DNA of 64,000 nucleotides from Neelides folsomi (taxonomy: Eukaryota > Arthropoda > Collembola > Neelipleona > Neelidae). The position numbers and the translations under genes are program-made. Shown here in pieces: positions 57,941 through 64,000 of the stretch (position 1 is the first letter of the stretch; the number at the start of each line of letters is the position of its first letter). A model generated the notes under the pieces. That model had not been told where the DNA came from and did not search any database. It saw only the letters and a program-made list of their open reading frames with translations. The stretch covers positions 62,001-126,000 of the forward strand of contig JAQGBZ010000142.1 of the NCBI GenBank assembly GCA_034687125.1. The letters run 5' to 3'.

Positions 57941-60900
57941 TTTCGGGCCGAGAAGATTCCGGCACGGCGTTTGGGCCCGAACTGGGAGCGACCTCCGCCT
58001 TCTTTTGCCAATTCCTCAGGACGCCGCGCAATCTCCGAGCTCTGCACATACCAAAATATTCCCCACACACCATTTAATACACCATTTAATACACCAATTA
58101 AATAACATGGACTTTAGATTAAATTCTTACAATTAATAACAATTAAATTTACAACTCTGTAAACGGATTTACTTATAATTAATCCCGATTAATTACAATC
58201 AATCTCATTTAGATACTCGCTTTACCTTATGGATGAAAATGGAAACCTTAATTTCCTAACTGCCAAACACCCAATTATTATAATTAAATGACCGATATTT
58301 AACAGCGGTACTGTAAAGTTGTTTTCTATTAGGGAAATCGTTAACCCGAAACTTTCCGGAAGATTTATGCGATTTTCACACTAATTGAAAAACAATTGTA
58401 CACGTGAAAGCTTCAACCATTCGAATGGCTGAATACTGAAACAGTCTTGTAAAATAGTAAATACGTATTTATGTATGAAAGTGCATATGAAACTCTGTTT
58501 TACTATATATTGAACGTATTTACGTTAGTTATAAATCATTTACAAGTAAATATGAATTGCGTACGCTTTCTAATTATTAATACTAAGAAATTGCCATATA
58601 AATATGTAGTACGTGTATTTTACTTGATTCCTGATTTCGTTCGTTGCACTTTGCTTATGTTTACTTGATTTGTTACAAAAAGATCAAAATATTGGTCGTT
58701 TGTGAATCTTTCATACCTATCATTCATTCAACGTAAATTTGTATAATTGAATTTAAGCAAAGCAAAAATGATCTATTTTAAACTTGGGCAAAATATCATT
58801 TCATACGATGGATTATAAATGTAATTGTCATATTAAAATTATGATTATTTAAGTAGTCAACTACTCAATAGATAAACTCCAACAGTGCAAATCTGAAAAT
58901 GTGGATAATTTTGTATGCCAATTAATGAATTTCTTCTCAAGCTAAATAGAAATGAATGGGATCAGATTTTTAACTCATTTTTCACTTAACATTTATTTAT
59001 GTAATTCAATTCACATTACATTAAACCTAAAAGACTATGAATGCTAATTGGATTTATTATTTAATGATGATGCGTATATTTAATAGTAAAAAGGAAGGCT
59101 AATTTATAAAATAACAACTATTATAAGGTATTAATTGAATATTATTCTAACATTAAGTTAACTTCCAAACTATATTTTAATGCTTATATTTCATAATGGT
59201 AGATGAATAAGATTGAAAGTATAATAAAATGAAGATTGTTATTAATTAATAAAATTTGGTTCGTTTCCTTTTTAGTTAAATGATAAAAATTTGACTGAGG
59301 AAGGTAGAAATTTGACCTAGAGGTCAATGTAATTAATAAGGTATTAGTGAATCACAGGTGTAGGAATTGAAATGATTCTCACACATTCATCTTATTTGTA
59401 TTCGTTTCATAAAATCGTTTCATCACTTTGTATATTTGGCTTGTGAACTGGACAGACTTAAAATACACATTTGAGAGGTCAATAAAGTTAGCACCTGATT
59501 TACCTACAAGCGGAATTATTTGGCTAAAATCCTTAACTTCTTTTAAATACTTAAGAAGGTAAAGTAAGGTACGGAATTTTAATTGCAATTTAATAACCAA
59601 TGAGAAAGTTTCCTCATCATAATTGTAAGTTGTAAAGAACTACAATCTACAATCAGAATTAATTGAATGACTAGTAATTATATGAATCTGCCTTGTATTG
59701 GTTAACTTGAAACTAAAAACCTTATTATATTAATTTAATTTAAAGAATAAAACATTAGTGGACAAATGAGTTGGGAATTAAAATAATAAATCCTAATTAA
59801 TATTTGCTATTTTATGAATTAATTTATACTCAGAGTGAATAATGTTTAACTTACGGGTCATTAACTGGGAAATGATGAAATGACTTAAGTCTAATATATT
59901 TTAATTGTAATTTAGAAGATGACAAACCAATTAATTATTATTTGTAATAAAACAAGAAGGAATTTGAATTTCATCTTTTTTGCTTTCCCAGGAAATAGGT
60001 AAATTAATTAATGGAATTATCAATTTGCACTGAACCAAGATGCAACAAACGTTTGTTAAAAGCTTTATAGGTAAATATTTTGAAAATGTAAAGGGTTACT
60101 TATTTAACTCACTGATCCTAATCATTATATTTACAATTAATTATTTCAGATATTCATATTTTAAGTATTGGAATAAAACATTTCAACTTATCTTTTTACA
60201 AATATTTACACACAAAACACGATGGATTAAAAAGGTTTGTTGGTTTTTCCTTTTTACTTAAACCAACTTACTTTTAATATTGATGGTTATATTTGCGATA
60301 AGAGAAATGTTAAATACTTATAATAAATACGTAAGACACTTAAATTATATAAGGATATATTACACCTATTATTTCATTACCATCAATCCTTACCATAAAC
60401 ATAGTTTTAAAGTCAAAAGTAAATCCCTTTGGAGTACAAAATGTAAGCTAATATAATAATGTAACATTGTATTATATAGTTTATATTATATTCATCTTAA
60501 TTAAGTTTTCTATTAGTTAAACTAATAAGTAGCTCTAATAAGAATCCTGTATGACTCGGGACATTTAAAAGAAGATATAAAATATATGACAATAATGATC
60601 CAAACTAATTTTTACAAAATCACATACAACTCGTTCTCAACCCTTAAAATTGTCTTTAAATGTTTGACTTTGGAGTAGTTTATATAAATACATAATTTTT
60701 AAATCGTAGGCCATAATTAATTATATGTCTTTGGTTATACAAATAGAGATAAAGTTATTTTAAATACAAATTTTGAACCAAGTCAAGAGAAAGTAAATCA
60801 ATTTCCTTCATTTCCAAATTCATTAAAATTAATAATATTGAATTTGTTCAAATAAGACTCATCTCTTCATTTTCCTTCTCTATTCAATTGATAATTAAAA

Positions 60901-62172
60901 TCATGGTTTTAAAGTGTTGATAAAGGTACAAGGTTTCAAATAGGAATTTCAAAGTCAAAGAACAAAAGAGGAATTGTTCTTAAATCATTCCACCCGAAGG
61001 AGTTGGAATTTAATGGATCTGGCCTATAACAAATCGGAATGTCAGTTATATTAACATAATAACAAGTAAATTGATTAATATCCATCTTTAGCTTCATTTA
61101 ACATCAATATTTAACATTCCCTATTTAATATTGTATACTTAACCATTATTTATTTATAAGATTTTAATGTTTACTTAAATTAATAATTAGACAACCATCT
61201 TACATTTTTTACATAGGTAAAGACAACAGGTATTCAGACATTACAATTAGACATACCAATTGGTATTTTGTCTTATTGTTTGGTTAAGGTTTGTATATTT
61301 AAAAGTTTAAATGTGCGCATTATAATTTTAAATTAATTAACGTATTTAATGTTAATGCTCGTTTCCTCTTGATAATGTCTTGTTGGTGTTTGACTAATTA
61401 AACTAATTTTTAAATATTTATAATAACTTGTATTTATTATTCACCACAAGACAACAACATTTAAGTATTCTATTGTGCACTAGAAATACACACAACAATG
61501 TTTAATGTTATTTATTATGATTATTAAGAATGAAGCTTGGACTTTTACGAGTGAATGCCTTATTATAAATAATTATCTGTATAATACATAATTTAATGGA
61601 AAATAACATTGGACTTTATTCTATGATAGTTCTAGGGGTTAAATATGGATCTAATTACCCGAAACTCCTCCTAATGACCAGACTAAATGACCAGATTACA
61701 TTATTAACAATCTCATAAAGAAATCAATTATTTGTATACTCTACTATAATACATAATATAAGATCCTGTGGATCTTGTCGAATATCTCTATAAGATATAC
61801 CTTAAGTACATAATTACTAATATTGGTATTTTAATTACGAATTATAATTGAACAAGTAGCAAGGTTTCAACCACAATGAAATCACATTTAGCACCACAAG
61901 GGATCCATGACTTGTTAATAATACTCATATGTATCTGTATATGTATTCTACAAATACACGACTATAATATTAAATATTACATAAATATTTTATATCAATA
62001 AATATTAGATTTAATCTTAAATGTGCAGTGTAGCAAATTACAAGTGTATTTTTTAAAGCTTAAAACCAGTGACTTTGAAGGAATGTTTGACTAACATTAA
62101 AATTTGAAAGGAATCGAGGGTACAATAAAATTATTAAATTTAATGAGAACAAGGGACCTATGGAAGTGTTTC
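57941..62172. other. BCKDK promoter side and a 4-kb AT-rich gene desert
   Basis: Sequence to about 58060 is GC-rich and is probably the BCKDK 5' UTR and core promoter. A small direct repeat (caccatttaata, twice near 58070-58090) follows. From there to 62172 the sequence is AT-rich with only short, low-complexity open frames (for example 59600-59379 on the minus strand). No RNA gene or transposon was recognised. Confidence 0.6.
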
Positions 62173-63792
62173 TTATTTGGCTTGACTCAACGTGTAATTT
62201 GATTCGATTTTGGTGAGTGCAGACGTTAAAGCTGAAGTGTGAACTTCGGCTGTCCGATGTGTAATCCCGAAAATATCTTCATGGTATCGATTGTCGTCCT
62301 GTGAATAATTCATTCATTGCTTGATTCATCCAATTGGGATCAATATTTGTATTTAAATAATAATGAGAAAAACGTTCGAACCCTCAAGGACATCATATAT
62401 CCCTCAGCTTCGTTTTCATTCATCTGTTGGCGTTTTTGGAAAATGGCTTTAAGCGTTTGGTAAACATCTTCAGCCATGGTGCAATCCCCGCACACAAAAA
62501 TATGACCGCCATTGTCCATCACTTGCTCGGAAATGCTCTCGCTCTCGCGGATCAACAAGTCTTGCACGTATGTCTATTAAATATTAAATGAATCTTAGTT
62601 ATGTTTAATTTCTACATTCACTTCTTCTCACTTTCCTTTTTATGGCAAATAATTTCAAGTTTGTTATAAAAATTTAATTGATATCAATTTTTAATTTCGG
62701 TATCAAAATTTAACTTTGTTATCAAATTTTAATTTCGATGTGAAAATTTAATTTTGATATGAAAATTAAATAACCTTTTTAATGTTGGGTTCCCTTGAGA
62801 GGGCGAGGAAAATGTCCGCTATGACGCCTTGGGTTTTCATTTCCTCCAATTCGGATCTGTAGAGGATCATTTCCTTCGTTCTGCATCCGAAGAAAAGGGT
62901 CATTTTCCCAAATGACCCTCCTTGACCTCTTAGCAATTTCCGATGATGCCAAAAACCCCGAAAGGGGGCAATTCCCGTCCCAGGACCGACCATGATAATT
63001 GGTCGAAGGGGATCCATCGGGACGTGGAAACTCGGAGCGCTGAAAAACCATTAATTTATTCAAACCCTTGCATGATCACAATTAGATAAACTGTAAAAAA
63101 AATCTCCATTTACTTTTCTTATTCCATAAATCAATTGATAAATGGTTCATTGAATAATTTATTAGTTTGGGAGTCTGAGAGAAGAAATGAATTAAATGGG
63201 AACAGGTTGAGTTTTCTCTTACAGGAAGGATTGATTCATAAATGAATTGTTTATCTGTGTAGCACAACTCGTTTCCTATTCCCCTTCCAAGTCTCAAAGG
63301 GTTGAAAGCGGAAAATGAGAGTTAGCGGCTTAGAGTGAATCAAATACTCGTTATTACAGTTAGTTAAACATTGCTGCATTATTGAATGCATCTCAATGTA
63401 CAATTAACAACTATGTACATTTATATATACAGAGATGAGAAAAAACGTTCAGACTGGCGCCATTCAACCCCATCAATACTTTTAATTCTTAACCTTCTCA
63501 CAAAACACGGGACGAGGGTTTGGAGAGGAACGTCACTGAGGTAATTTGAACAAACGCCGTAGTTGAGCGGCCCATCGCCGCCTTTAGTGTGATACGCCAC
63601 GACCGCGACAGTCAAATGCAATTCCTTCTCGTGAACCAACGGGGATGAGGAAACGCTGTAAAACCGAGGTTGGAGAATCGGAAGCATCGTACAAAGAATT
63701 TTGGCGTCTGGGCGAACAAATGGGAAAAGATCCAAGACGGTGACAAAGTTGGGCCAATGCCATTGTTTCCAATGTTCATACTCGTCCGGGTC
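62173..63792 (-). CDS. Nos: Nitric oxide synthase, C-terminal reductase part (5' end beyond window)
   Basis: The enzyme makes NO from arginine; here only the NADPH/FAD reductase end is present. Exons 63792-63494, 63039-62775, 62573-62382 and 62298-62173 join in phases 2, 0 and 0. FAD-binding region: [10 protein letters not shown] and [20 protein letters not shown], then [21 protein letters not shown]-binding region: [53 protein letters not shown]. The tail has [20 protein letters not shown], typical of NOS and absent from cytochrome P450 reductase. It ends TLSQAK and stop. The heme oxygenase, calmodulin-binding and FMN parts must lie right of 64000. Family identity is certain. Confidence 0.96.
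62640..62774. repeat. Intronic imperfect tandem repeat in Nos
   Basis: A unit of about 20-25 bp based on tatcaaaatttaatttt recurs about five times between 62660 and 62770 in the intron just after the exon ending at 62775. Copies differ by a few bases. It is simple expanded AT-rich sequence. Confidence 0.6.
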
Positions 63793-64000
63793 CTGCAAAA
63801 CCACATCATTAAAACAATTAACATATTTATAACATTTACAGTGTGAAATAAAGTCAAGTAACATTAAAAGTAGGAAGGAAGGGAATTGATTAAATTAGCA
63901 ATTTAGCATAATCTTACTAATTTTCATTTAATACTAAATTCTTAAATAATACTAATGTATTAATATAATAGCTAATATTGTATAACATATTACATAGTGT
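63793..64000. other. Right-edge Nos intron
   Basis: After the acceptor for the exon at 63792 (gtggttttgcag, minus strand) there is only AT-rich sequence to the edge. The next upstream Nos exon lies outside the window. Confidence 0.7.

Noticed and set aside
1..64000. CRISPR arrays, operons of bacterial type, rRNA or tRNA genes
   Set aside because: The window is spliced animal DNA; no regularly spaced repeats of CRISPR type and no cloverleaf or rRNA core sequences were seen by eye, though short tRNAs could be missed without a covariance search.

Overview
This is AT-rich animal nuclear DNA: spliced genes with GT-AG introns (mostly 50-150 nt), metazoan-only protein families, and long stretches of non-coding AT-rich sequence. 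Teneurin, nitric oxide synthase, SBF/MTMR13 and two insulin-family genes side by side point to an invertebrate. The gene set, above all the insulin-family pair, fits an arthropod best. An intact ITFG2 and a 35-nt intron are further notable traits. I cannot fix the order or species. All gene calls come from reading translations and matching intron phases by eye; no database was searched.

Layout, left to right. 607-13008 (+): the 3' part of a teneurin gene, with EGF repeats, beta-propeller, YD shell and C-terminal tox-GHH-like domain; its 5' part lies outside the window. 13.0-17.5 kb: gene desert. 17559-18306 (-): Rab9-like GTPase. 20796-29990 (-): SBF/MTMR5-13 pseudophosphatase (DENN, GRAM, dead myotubularin domain, C1-like, PH). 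30763-35214 (+): coatomer beta subunit, divergently paired with SBF. 36237-36786 (+): a three-exon, unannotated-looking insulin/relaxin-superfamily precursor with unusual cysteine spacing, gonadulin-like. 40847-40353 or on to 37677 (-): a second precursor with canonical insulin/IGF B and A chains. A 1.03-kb internally deleted Tc1/mariner element (38098-39124) lies just downstream, possibly inside its last intron. 43626-46976 (-): a nine-finger C2H2 protein. 48129-50073 (+): nurim. 50964-51702 (+): IMMP2L. 51708-53349 (+): ITFG2, starting 5 nt after the IMMP2L stop. 53.9-54.5 kb: a decayed tandem array of a basic/coiled-coil coding unit. 55355-57940 (-): BCKDK. 58.0-62.2 kb: gene desert. 62173-63792 (-): the C-terminal reductase part of nitric oxide synthase, running off the right edge.

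Most genes are housekeeping or signalling genes with no shared operon. The most interesting locus is 36.2-41.0 kb, where two structurally different insulin-superfamily hormones sit tail to tail. That arrangement recalls the arthropod gonadulin / IGF / relaxin neighbourhood. Exon totals close in frame for teneurin, Rab9, COPB1, both insulin-like genes, the zinc-finger gene, nurim, IMMP2L, ITFG2, BCKDK and NOS, which supports the splice models. For SBF only individual exons were read.
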